From: Gammaproteobacteria bacterium
GTDB taxonomy: Bacteria > Pseudomonadota > Gammaproteobacteria > Natronospirales > REEB76
DNA: 64,000 bases
Reading direction: 5' to 3'
Assembly (NCBI GenBank): GCA_036383255.1
Contig: DASVOS010000011.1
Location: 126,007 to 190,006, forward strand
The number at the start of each line of letters is the position of its first letter. The first letter of the stretch is position 1. Below, one piece after another: positions 48,957 through 58,900 of the stretch. The notes below the pieces were generated by a model, which saw nothing but the letters and a program-made list of their open reading frames with translations, was not told where the DNA came from and ran no database searches. The position numbers and the translations under genes are program-made.

Positions 48957-49025
48957 TTAGAACTGTCTGTCTAAATCTAGTCTCGTCCTTCCCTGGTATT
49001 CATCCAGCTCGGCTCCCTGCCTCGC

Positions 49026-49064
49026 GCGAGCCGCATGCGGCTCGCCCACCTCGGCATCCCTGCC
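49026..49064. repeat. 20-bp palindrome plus TCCC-loop hairpin
   Basis: GCGAGCCGCATGCGGCTCGC (49026-49045) is a perfect palindrome. GGCA-TCCC-TGCC (49053-49064) follows. Both lie between intact tRNA-Arg and the upstream tRNA fragments. Confidence 0.5.
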
Positions 49065-49112
49065 TCAGCTTCGCCGGGCGAAGCTATCGCTTCGCTGGGG
49101 AGGCCGGCTCAG

Positions 49113-49177
49113 CCAGCTGAGCTACGGGCGCTTGGATCGAGCAGAACCCATGACCACCTGGTTCGTAGCCAGGTACT
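49113..49177 (-). pseudogene. tRNA-Arg fragments (5' part and anticodon arm)
   Basis: Bases 49113-49133 are identical to the 5' acceptor/D-arm part of tRNA-Arg (48938-48958). Bases 49152-49177 are identical to its anticodon arm and variable region (48908-48933). On the minus strand the anticodon arm comes before the 5' part, so these are pieces of two degraded tandem copies, not one gene. The remaining stretch between the tRNA and the regulator gene holds no other feature. Confidence 0.75.
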
Positions 49178-49277
49178 TAATAAGGGCTCGGCGAAGGGCG
49201 TGAATTATCCCGGCTTGGCCCCGCCGGGTCAAGGAAAACGGCCCAAAAGCCCGTTAAAACAGGCTCTTGGACCGTTC

Positions 49278-51203
49278 CTATTGGGGCAGGCAACCGATCT
49301 GGCCGAGCCGCTTGGTGAGACTGAGGAAGTCAGAACGGGTGCACAGGGGCTTCAGGCTCGGCCACACGCTGAGGAACGGCACCAGGGTGCTCACGTCCTT
49401 GTCCCGCACCGCCCCCGCCAGCACCGTATAGGCCTGGTCGGGTTTGCCGAGGTGCATGTAGGCGTCCGCCAGGAACACCGCGCTGTGCTTGTCCGCCGGC
49501 GCGCGGGCAGCCTGGTCCGCGTACCAGTTGAAGTAGCTCACCAGCGAACCGTGGCCGCTGCCCTTCACCCTGGCTATGTCCGCGGCCGGGGCCTGCAGCA
49601 CCTGCATCTCCACCGCGGCCTGCTGGGCGGCCTCGGCGTACTTGCCGGCGCCGAGCAGGCTCAAGGTCAGCAGGTGCTGCGCGAGCCGGTCCTGGGGGTT
49701 GAGGCCTGCGTTGGTGCGGGCGCTGCTCTCGGCCTTGGCGTACTGGCCGGTGAGGTAGGAGACCAGCGCCAGATCGTCGGTGGCGCTCACCGAGGCCGGG
49801 TCCAGCGCGCGCGCCGTGTCCATGGCGTTCTGCATGCCGCTGTTCTGGCCTACCGCCACCAGGTACTCGCCGTAGGCCTGCCATGCCCAGGCATCGCCCG
49901 GGTTGAGGCGCAGGGAATCCTTGAACTCGGGACCCGCCTTGGCGAGGTCCCAGTCGTAGTACATGTCCAGCTCGCCCTTGAGCAGCTTGGACTCGGCCGA
50001 GCCCCCGTCCAGGCTCAGCGCGCGCGCCACCAGCTTGCGCACGTCGTCGAGGTCGGCGCGCTTCATGTCCTGCTCGCGCAGCAGTGCGCGGGCGGCACAG
50101 GCGTAGGCGGCGGCGAAACCCGGGTCAAGAGCGATGGCCTTCTGGCAGCCGTCATAGGCCTCGTCGAGCTTGCCCTGGCCGATGAGGTAGCGGCCGGTCT
50201 GGAAGGCGATGGCGGCATCGCGGTTGTTGGTGAACGCGAGCGGCTTCACCGTGGCGTTGGGCGCGAGCAGCGTCGCCACTTGGGTCGCGATGCGGATCAC
50301 CAGCTGGCGGTAGGCGCCGCCGGAGTAGTTGGTATCGAGGTCGTACTCGTCACCCCACACGTAGCTCTGGTCCACCGAGCGGATGAGCCGCGCCGAGATG
50401 CGGTAGCCCTGGGCCTGGCGGGTGATGGAGCCCTCCAGCACGAAGTTCGCGCCCAGCTCCTGGCCGATCTGCTTGATGGTCTCGCCGCCCTTGAGGTAGT
50501 GGGCCGACGAGGTGCTGGCGATCACGCCCAGGCGCTCGGGTGCGATGGGACCGAGCAGGTTGATGACCTCGTTGGAGATGGAGGCGCCCAGGATCGCATC
50601 GCCCTGGTTCGGCGAGAGATCGTTGAACGGTAGCACCGCCACCACGGTGGCCGGGCTGCCCTCGGCGCCGGGCACGTAGCCCGTGCCGCGCTGCTTGTAG
50701 AGCATGAAGGCGACCAGCACCAGGATCAGCACCGGCACCAGCACCGCCGCCAGGTGCACCGGGCGCAGGCCGGGGACAGCGGCGGGCGGCGCAGCCGGGA
50801 CGGCGGCAGGCATGGCCGCGGCGGCGGCCTGGGCGCGGCGCTCCAGCGCCTGGCCGTCCTCGCTCACGCTCACGGGGAACACGAACTTGTAGCCGCGCCG
50901 CGAGATGGTCTGGATGTAACGCGTGCCTGAGGCGCCGTCGTTGAGCGCGATGCGCAGCTGCCGCACGCAGGCGCTGATCCCCTCCTCGAACTCCACCACG
51001 ATGTGGCTGCCCCACAGGTGGTTCTTGATCTCCTCGCGCGAGACGGTGGTGTTGGCCTTGCGCAGCAGCAGTTCCAGCAGCTTCGCCACCTGCGGGCGCA
51101 GCTGCGCGGTCTTCTGGCCGTCGTTGAGCTCGCCGCTGTGCGGGTCGAAGACGTATTGGCCGAACGTATACTGCACTCGGGTCGGCTCCTGAACGCTGTT
51201 CAT
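49278..51203 (-). CDS. CadC/ToxR-type membrane regulator: winged helix, one membrane helix, TPR sensor
   Basis: A 641-residue one-component transmembrane regulator. Residues 11-110 form an OmpR/PhoB-type winged helix: TFGQYVFDPHSGEL, RPQVAKLLELLLRKANTTVSREEI, GISACVRQLRIALND and YIQTISRRGYKFVFPV. An Ala/Pro linker leads to a single membrane helix at about 149-169 (HLAAVLVPVLILVLVAFMLY). The periplasmic part has a TolB/adenylate-cyclase-like beta region, with VVAVLPFNDLSPNQGDAILGASISNEVINLL, and then several TPR units. ATG at 51203 is the likely start; the open frame reaches 51341. It lies next to Sel1 and TPR genes and convergent with none. The signal and targets are unknown. Confidence 0.85.
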   Translation of the reverse strand: MNSVQEPTRVQYTFGQYVFDPHSGELNDGQKTAQLRPQVAKLLELLLRKANTTVSREEIKNHLWGSHIVVEFEEGISACVRQLRIALNDGASGTRYIQTISRRGYKFVFPVSVSEDGQALERRAQAAAAAMPAAVPAAPPAAVPGLRPVHLAAVLVPVLILVLVAFMLYKQRGTGYVPGAEGSPATVVAVLPFNDLSPNQGDAILGASISNEVINLLGPIAPERLGVIASTSSAHYLKGGETIKQIGQELGANFVLEGSITRQAQGYRISARLIRSVDQSYVWGDEYDLDTNYSGGAYRQLVIRIATQVATLLAPNATVKPLAFTNNRDAAIAFQTGRYLIGQGKLDEAYDGCQKAIALDPGFAAAYACAARALLREQDMKRADLDDVRKLVARALSLDGGSAESKLLKGELDMYYDWDLAKAGPEFKDSLRLNPGDAWAWQAYGEYLVAVGQNSGMQNAMDTARALDPASVSATDDLALVSYLTGQYAKAESSARTNAGLNPQDRLAQHLLTLSLLGAGKYAEAAQQAAVEMQVLQAPAADIARVKGSGHGSLVSYFNWYADQAARAPADKHSAVFLADAYMHLGKPDQAYTVLAGAVRDKDVSTLVPFLSVWPSLKPLCTRSDFLSLTKRLGQIGCLPQ

Positions 51204-51440
51204 GCCGCGGCTGTCGGCCGCGCCACCGGGCTCGGCACCCCGGACCGCCAGCGCCACCCGCGCCTGGGGCCCGGGCCTGCGCATCACATCATATCCAGCC
51301 TCGCCGGGCGGGGCTATGCGCTCCAAGGACGTCGGATTCACGTGTGGCTCCCCTGCATGTCCGGAAGATCACATGGGTGCTGCCGCCGCCGGCGGTGCGC
51401 GGGACGCGCCCGCCGGCCGGCAGATCCGCGCCGGAAACCG

Positions 51441-52211
51441 TCACTGCCTCTTGTACGCGTCAGGAGCGACGTACAGGGTGCGGCTGAGTTTCTCCGCTGC
51501 CTGTATCTGTTCCTCGCTCATGCCGTCGGTGATGATGGGCTTGGCCTCCGCGATGTCCACGCCGCCGCGCTGGGCCAGGAGCAGCCAGGCATAGGCCCGC
51601 ACGTCATCCTGCTGCTCGACGCCCTCGGCGTTGTGGTACATCACAGCCAGGTTGTACTGCGCGGCGGGCAGGCCCTGGCTCGCAGCCTTGGTGTACCAGC
51701 GCATCTCGGCGGCGGGATCCGCGTCCATGCCCTTGCCGTCGCCGTACATCATGCCGAGCTGGAACTCCGCATATGGATCGTTGCGGCGGGCCGCGAGCTC
51801 GAACCAGTGACGCGCCTGGGCGTAGTCCTGAGGGAAGCCCTGGCCGTTGTAGTAGAGCGTGCCGAGGTTATAAGCGGCGGTGGCGATGCCCATGTCGGCG
51901 GCGCGCTTGTACCAGGCGGCGGCCTCCGCGTACTTGCCGCGGGTGGTGAGCATCACGCCCAGGTTCGCCTGGGCCTCCGCATCACCGAGCCTGGCGAGTT
52001 CCTCCGCCTGCTCGATATCCTGGTCGGTATAGGTGGTGTTGCCCGGCACCTTGTCCACGTAGGCCGGCGGATGGATGTAGATCACCCTGACCCCGGGGGG
52101 CAGATGGTCGTCGGCGGACGCCAGCGGCGCCGCCAGTGCCAGCGCCAAGCCCATGAGGGCGAGCAAGGCCGGCTTGTACGAATCGGAGAGCAGTTTCGGG
52201 TCGCGGTTCAT
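51441..52211 (-). CDS. Exported Sel1-repeat protein
   Basis: A 256-residue protein. The signal peptide runs to about residue 33 ([20 protein letters not shown]) if ATG 52211 is the start. At least three Sel1-like repeats are visible: [66 protein letters not shown] and [36 protein letters not shown]. Such repeats form a protein-binding solenoid. It is upstream of the winged-helix/TPR regulator on the same strand with a 237-bp gap, so it may be a periplasmic partner of that regulator. Confidence 0.85.
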   Translation of the reverse strand: MNRDPKLLSDSYKPALLALMGLALALAAPLASADDHLPPGVRVIYIHPPAYVDKVPGNTTYTDQDIEQAEELARLGDAEAQANLGVMLTTRGKYAEAAAWYKRAADMGIATAAYNLGTLYYNGQGFPQDYAQARHWFELAARRNDPYAEFQLGMMYGDGKGMDADPAAEMRWYTKAASQGLPAAQYNLAVMYHNAEGVEQQDDVRAYAWLLLAQRGGVDIAEAKPIITDGMSEEQIQAAEKLSRTLYVAPDAYKRQ

Positions 52212-52297
52212 GACGGAAATCCTCCAGGGGTACCTGTCGCTTACGACCACAGGTATAGCCGAGGAGTCCCCGGGACAGGCCGAAAATCTTCTGATTT

Positions 52298-52735
52298 ATG
52301 GCTGATTCATATATTTGGGCCCTGCGGGGCCAGGCCATAGGCAGGATCGCCCCGTCAGCTTGTCAGCATCGCCGCTGCCCCGCGGTGGCGGCTTCTGCGA
52401 AGGTGGCGGCGTCATCCCGACCGGTATGGAGGTACCGTCCGGTGGCGCAAGCCCATGACTCCTGGCGGCAGACCCGTGCGCAGGCACGCTGGCGGGACGA
52501 ACTCGCGCAGTGCGAACAGGCGTTGCGCGAGGTACCCGGCGTGGACGCGCTCTGGCGCCTCGCCCGCGTGCGGCTCGCCCTGGGCCAGCGTGGGGAGGCG
52601 CGGCGACTGCTGGAACTCGCCCTGGAGCAGGATCCAGCCAGCGTGGAGGCGCGCTTCTATCTCTCGGTGGCGTCGTTCATCGCGGCCGAGCCTGCAGTGG
52701 AACGGCCGGCGGCCGTCCCGCTCCGGGCGGCTTGA
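52298..52735 (+). CDS. Possible small TPR protein
   Basis: A 145-residue frame whose C-terminal half (RWRDELAQCEQALREVPGVDALWRLARVRLALGQRGEARRLLELALEQDPASVEARFYLSVA) reads like two TPR-type helical hairpins. The first ~55 residues are Arg/Ala-rich and unconvincing, so the real start may be a later GTG/ATG (for example near 52453). Its 3' end overlaps the stop region of the convergent Prc gene by 79 bases. A real but short gene is plausible. Confidence 0.4.
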   Translation: MADSYIWALRGQAIGRIAPSACQHRRCPAVAASAKVAASSRPVWRYRPVAQAHDSWRQTRAQARWRDELAQCEQALREVPGVDALWRLARVRLALGQRGEARRLLELALEQDPASVEARFYLSVASFIAAEPAVERPAAVPLRAA

Positions 52736-54804
52736 GACCCGGGCCGCGCCAGCTCGTGCATGTCGGCCACGATGGCCGCGCCCTCACGCAACGCCACATC
52801 CTGGGCGCTCGCCACCTCGCCGCCGCCACCCGGCGCCTCCGCCGGCGTGCCGCCGGTGAGCTTCTTCCAGGCCAGCTCGTCCTTGTCGCGCCAGGCCTGT
52901 TCCTGCTCTTCCACGTGCCGGCGCGCATCCAGCTTGAGTGAGAGGCTAGTGGCCGCGGCGTCCTGCTTCAGGTGCTCGACGTCGCCGATGTAGAGCCGGA
53001 ACAGCGGGTCGTCCTTGGCGCGCTGCTCGTGGCGCTTCTTCAGCTCCGGCAGTATCGCGTCCACCTTGTAGTCCAGCGCCTTGTAAGGCACCGGCGCGAT
53101 GGTGTCCCAGGGCAGCGGGTTGTCCTCGGTCTCCTCGCCGAACTGGGTCGGGTCGATCTGCGAGGGCAGGATGATGTCCGGAGCCACGCCCTTGTCCTGG
53201 GTGCTGGCGCCGGTGACGCGGTAGAACTTGTCCGAGACGAACATGAGCTGGCCGGCCTCCGCCTCCGCGTCGGTCATCTCCGAGAGGTCGGCGAACTGGG
53301 TGGCCACGCCCTTCCCGTAGGTGTCGTTGCCGATGATGACGCCGCGCCGGTAGTCCTGCACCGCCGCCGCGAAGATCTCCGAGGCCGAGGCGCTGAGGCG
53401 GTCCACCAGCACCGCCAGGGGGCCGGAGTACACCGGCGTGGTGCTGGAGCGCACCACCGTGACCCGGTCGCCGGAGCTGCGCAGCTGCACCATGGGGCCC
53501 CGCGGGATGAAGAGGCCGGCGAGGTCCGCCGCCTCCTGCAGCGAGCCGCCGCCGTTGTTGCGGATGTCGATGATCACGCCTTCCACGTGCCGGGACTTGA
53601 AGCCGTCCAGCAGGCGGCGCACGTCGCGCGTCACGCTGTTGTAGTCGGGCTTGCCGGCGGCGCGCTCGTCGAAGTCGGTGTAGAACTCGGGGATGCGGAC
53701 CACGCCGATGCGGGCCACGCCGCCGCCCTTGCGCGGCACCGTGATCACGTCGCTGCGGGCCGCCTGCTCGGCGAGCTTGATGGCGTCGCGCACCAGGCGG
53801 ATCGGCTTGGTCGCCGAACCCGCCCGTGCGCCGGCCGGCAGCACCTGCAGCCTGAGCACCGTGCCCTTGGGGCCGCGCGTGAGCCGCACCACGTCGTCCA
53901 GCCGCCAGCCCACCACGTCCACGAAGTCGCCGCCATCGCCCTGTCCCACCGCGGCGATGCGGTCGCCCGGGTGCAGCGCACCGCTCTTGGCGGCAGGGCT
54001 GCCAGGCAGCACCCGCGCGATCTTCACGTAGTCGTCGTCCGTCTGCAGCTCGACGCCGATGCCCTCGAGCTTGAGGCTCATCTGGGTCTTGAACTGGTCG
54101 TACTCCACCGGCGGGAAGTACTCGGTGTGCGGGTCCAGCGCCCGGGCATAGGCGTTCATGAAGGTCGCGAACACGTCGTCGCTGTCGAACTTGTCCACGC
54201 CGTCGCGCAGCGTGCTGTAGCGCTTCTTCAACAGCGCCTGCGCCTGCGGCCAGGTCTTGCCGTCCAGCATGAAGTCGATCACGTCGTTCTTGACGCGCTT
54301 GCGCCACAGGTCGTCGAGCGCCGCGGGATCCTTGGCCCAGGCCTTGGGCTTGTCGTCCAGCGGCAGGGACTCGTCCTGGCCCAGGTCCGGCTGGGCAGCG
54401 AGCTGGGCCAGCGCGTAGTCCATGCGCGCGTCGAAACGCTGCTTGAACACGGCGTAGATGGCGAACGCGGGCTTGAGGTCGCCGTCGCGGATGCTGTCCG
54501 CCAGCGTCAGGCGGTAGGACATGAAGGAGTCGATGTCCGACTGCAGGAAGTAGCCGTGGCTCTGGTCCAGGGTCTTCAGGTACTCGTCGAAGATCTTGAC
54601 CGCGAGCCCCGCGTCCAGCGGCTCGCGGCTGTAGTGGTAGTGGGTGAGCACGTAGGCCACCGCCTGATCCACGGCGGCCTGCCCCGGCTGCGGCGCGATG
54701 ACGGCCGGCGGGTTCTCGATGGTCGCGGACGCCGTCTGCGTGTGCGCGGCCGGATACAGCCAGGCGAGGTTCGAGACGAGCAGCAGCAGGAGCTTCTTGT
54801 TCAT
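52657..54804 (-). CDS. prc: Carboxy-terminal processing protease Prc (S41A, tail-specific protease)
   Basis: A 715-residue periplasmic serine protease that trims C-terminal tails and regulates peptidoglycan hydrolases. A signal peptide covers residues 1-25 (MNKKLLLLLVSNLAWLYPAAHTQTASA). The N-terminal helical domain precedes a PDZ domain at about 240-320 (GIGVELQTDDDYVKIARVLPGSPAAKSG). The S41 domain has EGVIIDIRNNGGGSLQEA, then the catalytic serine in LVDRLSASASEIFAAA (about 471-475) and the lysine in GNDTYGKG (about 498). ATG at 54804 is chosen over the upstream frame to 54855 because it starts the signal peptide. Confidence 0.94.
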   Translation of the reverse strand: MNKKLLLLLVSNLAWLYPAAHTQTASATIENPPAVIAPQPGQAAVDQAVAYVLTHYHYSREPLDAGLAVKIFDEYLKTLDQSHGYFLQSDIDSFMSYRLTLADSIRDGDLKPAFAIYAVFKQRFDARMDYALAQLAAQPDLGQDESLPLDDKPKAWAKDPAALDDLWRKRVKNDVIDFMLDGKTWPQAQALLKKRYSTLRDGVDKFDSDDVFATFMNAYARALDPHTEYFPPVEYDQFKTQMSLKLEGIGVELQTDDDYVKIARVLPGSPAAKSGALHPGDRIAAVGQGDGGDFVDVVGWRLDDVVRLTRGPKGTVLRLQVLPAGARAGSATKPIRLVRDAIKLAEQAARSDVITVPRKGGGVARIGVVRIPEFYTDFDERAAGKPDYNSVTRDVRRLLDGFKSRHVEGVIIDIRNNGGGSLQEAADLAGLFIPRGPMVQLRSSGDRVTVVRSSTTPVYSGPLAVLVDRLSASASEIFAAAVQDYRRGVIIGNDTYGKGVATQFADLSEMTDAEAEAGQLMFVSDKFYRVTGASTQDKGVAPDIILPSQIDPTQFGEETEDNPLPWDTIAPVPYKALDYKVDAILPELKKRHEQRAKDDPLFRLYIGDVEHLKQDAAATSLSLKLDARRHVEEQEQAWRDKDELAWKKLTGGTPAEAPGGGGEVASAQDVALREGAAIVADMHELARPGSQAARSGTAAGRSTAGSAAMNDATER

Positions 54805-54973
54805 GGCACCGGTCTTGGAGGGTAGGGAGCGGCGGGCGGCGCCGGCATGGCTCATTGTATCGGGCCCGGGGACCTCACGATTGGACCATGCCCGCCTCTG
54901 CCAGTTCAGTGGCGCAGGTCACAGCCGGCGCAGTGCGGCTTCACACGGGCTTCCGGTGCCCCGGGTGGCTACC

Positions 54974-55831
54974 CTAGCGATAGCCGCCCGGCGGCGGGGT
55001 GCTGGGTGCGGTCTCGGACGCGGGCGGAGGCTGCGGGGGCGTTGCCGGCGGCGGAGGCGCCGGCGGCGTGAACGTATAGACCAGCGAGAGGGCGGTCACC
55101 GCGTCGGTGTTCTTGAACCCCGGCAGCACGGCGCTGTTGTGGGTGACCGTATAGGACACCGACAGCGCGAAGCTGTTGTCCAGGTTCGCGGTGAGCGTGC
55201 TCACCGACTGGCTCAAGGTGTTGCTGGAGCCGTGCACCATGCTGAAGTTCTCGGTGAAGTTGCTGTTGGCGCTGAACTTCCACAGGTAGCTCGCCGCCAG
55301 CCGCTCCACCGGCTCGGACTCGCGCAGGCCCGTGGTGTAGTGCGTCTGGCGGCCGCCCACGCCGAACTCGACGTCGAGCTGCTGGGTGCTGGTGGTGAGC
55401 AGCCGGTGGCCGAGGCCCACCACCTCCGAGACGCGGCGCTCGTAACCGCTGAACACGTCGCGCAGGTAGTCGAGGTTGCCGAACAGGTAGTCGTTCGGGT
55501 CCAGGTTGTAGTCGGCCTGCCCGTTGAAGTTGAAGCTCTCGGCGATGAGGCCGCCGTCCTGGCTGGCCTTGAGGGTCTGCACCAGCACGGAGTCCTGCCA
55601 GTTGCCCGACCGGTAGCCCGCCAGCGCCTTGCCGTTGAAGGTGGAGCTGTTCACGTTGCCGGTGGTCTGCAGGTAGCCGAGCGCGACCGAGCCCTGCCAG
55701 CCCTCCGCCACCGCGGTCTGGCGCGCCGCGTCGGCGTTCGCCTGCAGGTCGGTGAGGTTCGCGTCGGCGCGCGCGCCACTCATGCCCAGCGCCGCAACCA
55801 GCGCCATCGCTACGATCCCTGCTCGCACCAT
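54974..55831 (-). CDS. DUF481 outer-membrane beta-barrel protein
   Basis: A 285-residue exported protein. The signal peptide is MVRAGIVAMALVAALGMSGARA. The mature chain shows the DUF481 pattern: GWQGSVALGYLQTTGNVNSSTFNGKALAGYRSGNW, then alternating beta strands (NFNGQADYNLDPNDYLFGNLDYLRD, VGLGHRLLTTSTQQLDVEFGVGGRQTHY) up to a final strand ending LSLVYTF. DUF481 proteins are predicted small outer-membrane barrels often induced by salt or pH stress. Unusual here is a Pro/Ala-rich tail (about 30 residues) after the terminal Phe that normally closes the barrel. The function is unknown. Confidence 0.85.
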   Translation of the reverse strand: MVRAGIVAMALVAALGMSGARADANLTDLQANADAARQTAVAEGWQGSVALGYLQTTGNVNSSTFNGKALAGYRSGNWQDSVLVQTLKASQDGGLIAESFNFNGQADYNLDPNDYLFGNLDYLRDVFSGYERRVSEVVGLGHRLLTTSTQQLDVEFGVGGRQTHYTTGLRESEPVERLAASYLWKFSANSNFTENFSMVHGSSNTLSQSVSTLTANLDNSFALSVSYTVTHNSAVLPGFKNTDAVTALSLVYTFTPPAPPPPATPPQPPPASETAPSTPPPGGYR

Positions 55832-55918
55832 GATCCGGGCGCCTCCATCCCATCCTGCACCGGATGATAAGGGAAGCGCCCGGGACGGGCGTTTTTACAT
55901 GACAGTATGCGGTCTACC

Positions 55919-58900
55919 TCAGAACTTCACCCCCGCCGTCACGTACAGGAAGCGCCCCGGCGTGCGGTAGAACGTGGGCAGGAAGCTGTTGGCGAAGGCG
56001 GACATGGCGATGGGCGGCTGCTTGTCGAACAGGTTGCGCACGCCCACGCCGAAGTCCGAGTCCAGCACGTCCACGTGGTAGGTCAGCTGCACGTCGTGGT
56101 AGACCGTCGCGCCGATATGGTTACCCGGCACCGGGCCGCTCTCGAACGGGAAGTCCACGGTGAGCGGACAGCGGCTCGGCGGGTCCACCACCACCGCGGC
56201 CGAGCAGTCCTCCACCAGCGCGCCGACGTACTGCACGTTCCAGCTCGCCGACCAGTCGCCGCGGCTCCAGTTGAGGTTGAGGGTGGCCCGCTGCTTGGGG
56301 ATGCCGCCCGTGACCGAGCTCGTGCCGGCGGTGCCGGCACCGTTGGTGGTGGTGCCGGAGAGCTCCTGGCTGCTGAAGTCGGTGCCGAACGCCAGGGTCG
56401 CCACGTACTGCTTGGTGAACGACCACTCCAGGCCGGCCTTGAAGTCCCCCACCGCGGTGGAGGGGAACTTGTAGTGCAGGCTCAGATCCATGCCCTCGAC
56501 CTTGATGCCGCTGGCATTGATGTTGAGGTTGTCGATGTTGGTGATGGCCCCGGGCGCGTTGGCGCCGTGGTCCCCGCCCGAGCGGGTGATGAGGCTGCAG
56601 TAGCGCGGCTGGCCGTGCACGTAGCAGCCGTCCAGGACCAGCTGCGCCGGGATCTGGCTGATGGCGTTCTGCAGGTTGATCTTGTAGTAGTCCGCGCTCA
56701 CATCGAACCCAGGCAGCCAGTCCGGGTCGTAGACGAAACCCACCGTCTGGGAGATGGCCCGCTCCGGCGTCAGGTTCGTGTTGCCGCCGATGGTGGTGTG
56801 GATCTCGCCGCTGCCCGGGAACTGCAGCGAGTACGGCCCGGCACCGCACTTCGGGGCCTTGACCGGGTTGGCGGGCGTGACCACGCAGGGATCGGTGAGG
56901 AACTGGAAGCTGTCGCTGTCCGCCAGGAACAGGTCGCTGATGCTGGGGATGCGGAAGCCCTGGGTCCAGGAGGCGCGCAGCAGCAGCTGGTCGTTGGACT
57001 GCCAGCGCAGCGAAGCGCTGCCGGTGGAGGCGCTGTCGGTGTGCGCCGCCAGGTTGCCCGTGTTCAGCGCCCCGCCCTTCCACTCGAAGTGCGACCAGCG
57101 GTTGGCGAGGTCCAGGTCCACCTTCTGCATGAACGGCAGGCCCGCAGCCAGCGGGATGTCGAACTCCACATACTCCGCCCGGGTGGTCTCGCGCCCCTCG
57201 GTGGGCGGGATCAGGCTGTTGGCGGTGTTCCCCTGGGTCACCAGCGCGTCCGGGTGCGAGAAGCCGTCGGTCTCCAGGTACTCGGCGCCCAATGCCATGC
57301 CGAGCGGCCCCGCCGGGAGGTCCGCCAGGGTGCTGCTGGTGTTGGCGGTGTAGTTGCGCATGTTCTGGGCCACCACGTCGTGCTGCTCGAACAGCACGTA
57401 GTTCAGCATCCCCGGCGTGATGGTGCCGTCGCCGCCGAAGATGTTGAGCGGGGTGCAGCCGGCTCCCGCGCCGGCGCAGGGCGCGGCCCCCGGCACGCCC
57501 AGCTCCTGCTGCAGCCGGAACGTGTTCACCACGCCGCCCGCCCGGTCGCTCTCGTAGTTGTTGCCGTAGGCGAAGCCGGCGTCCCAGTCCCACTCCTTGC
57601 CGAGGAAGCGGTAGTACCCCTCGAAGCCGCCGTTGAACTGGAAGTTCTTGACGGTCTGGGTGAACACCCGGTTGCCGCCTTCCGACAGGCGCCGGCCGAG
57701 GAACAGCAGCGAGTCGCAGCTGCCGGCGAAGATGCAGGCGTCGCTGGAGTTGCCCACCAGGTCCACGCCGAAGGGGTTGTAGGGGTTCTGGCCCGAGATG
57801 CCGACCGCCACGCCGTTCGCCTTGGCCTGGCCGAAGGCGCCCAGGGTCAGGGTGTTGGGCGCGAGCTGCTGGGAGGACTTGCGTTCGTTGAACAGCGCCT
57901 GGGTGCTGAAACTGAGGTTGTCGGCGATGTCGTAGTGCCCCTCCAGGTAGAAGGCGCTGCGCTCGCTGGGGATGGCGAGGAAGTTGGCGGGAGCGTAGTT
58001 GAAGCGGTCGCCGTTGCCGATGTCGCGGAAGTTGCTCAGCGAGGGGCCGTTGGAGCTGCCCGCATGCCCCGGCTTGGGCGTGTCGACCAGGGTCATGGAG
58101 CAGGTGCCGTAGCTCGTCAGCGTCGCGGAGCCGGGGCAGCCGTTCACGTCGAGGATGTTGAACAGCCCGCTGGGCGTGAGGAAGCTGCCTCCCCGGGAGC
58201 CCACCACGGGTTCCTTCGAGATTGTGCGGTCGCCGGCGAAGATCGGCGCCTCGTTCACGTAGGAGACGTTCATCACCGCGCCGCCGCGGTCGCCCGCGCT
58301 GCCGAGGGTGAAGTCGTATTGCTCCTCCTGCCCGTCCCAGCCGCCGCCGTCGGCGTGGGCGTCGTACTTGCCGAAGTGGGCGTTGGCCTCGGCTCCGTTG
58401 TAGCGCTTGAGGGTGATGATGTTGATGACGCCGGAGATGGCGTCGGAACCGTACAGCGAGGAGGCGCCATCCTGCAGGATCTCCACGTGGTCCACCACCG
58501 CCACCGGCACGGTGTTGAGGTCCACGTCGCCGCCCAGGCCGCTCACCACGCGCTTGCCGTCCAGCAGCACCAGCACGCGGTTCGCGCCCAGGTTGCGCAG
58601 GTCGATGTTGGTGCGGCCGCTGCCGCCGTTGTTGAACTGCCGGTTGGGCGCCGCGCCGGTGGAAGGCAGCTGCTGCAGCACGTCGCCGAGCGCGGTGAGG
58701 CCGGTGGCCTTGATCTGCTCCTGGGTCACGATGGTGATGGGGCGGGCTGCCTCCACGTCGGCACGCTTGATGCGCGTGCCGGTGACCTCGATCTTGCCGA
58801 GCTGGGCGCTGCCCGGCGGCGGGGCAGCCTCCTCCGGGGCGGGCTCCTGGGCCAGGGCAGGTGCGATCTGCAGCACGGCGCCCGTGAGCAGCAGGCCGCG

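Noticed and set aside
48806-49120. Small + strand ORF over the tRNA-Arg locus
   Set aside because: It reads through the tRNA gene, its terminator and tRNA fragments, so it is not a protein gene.
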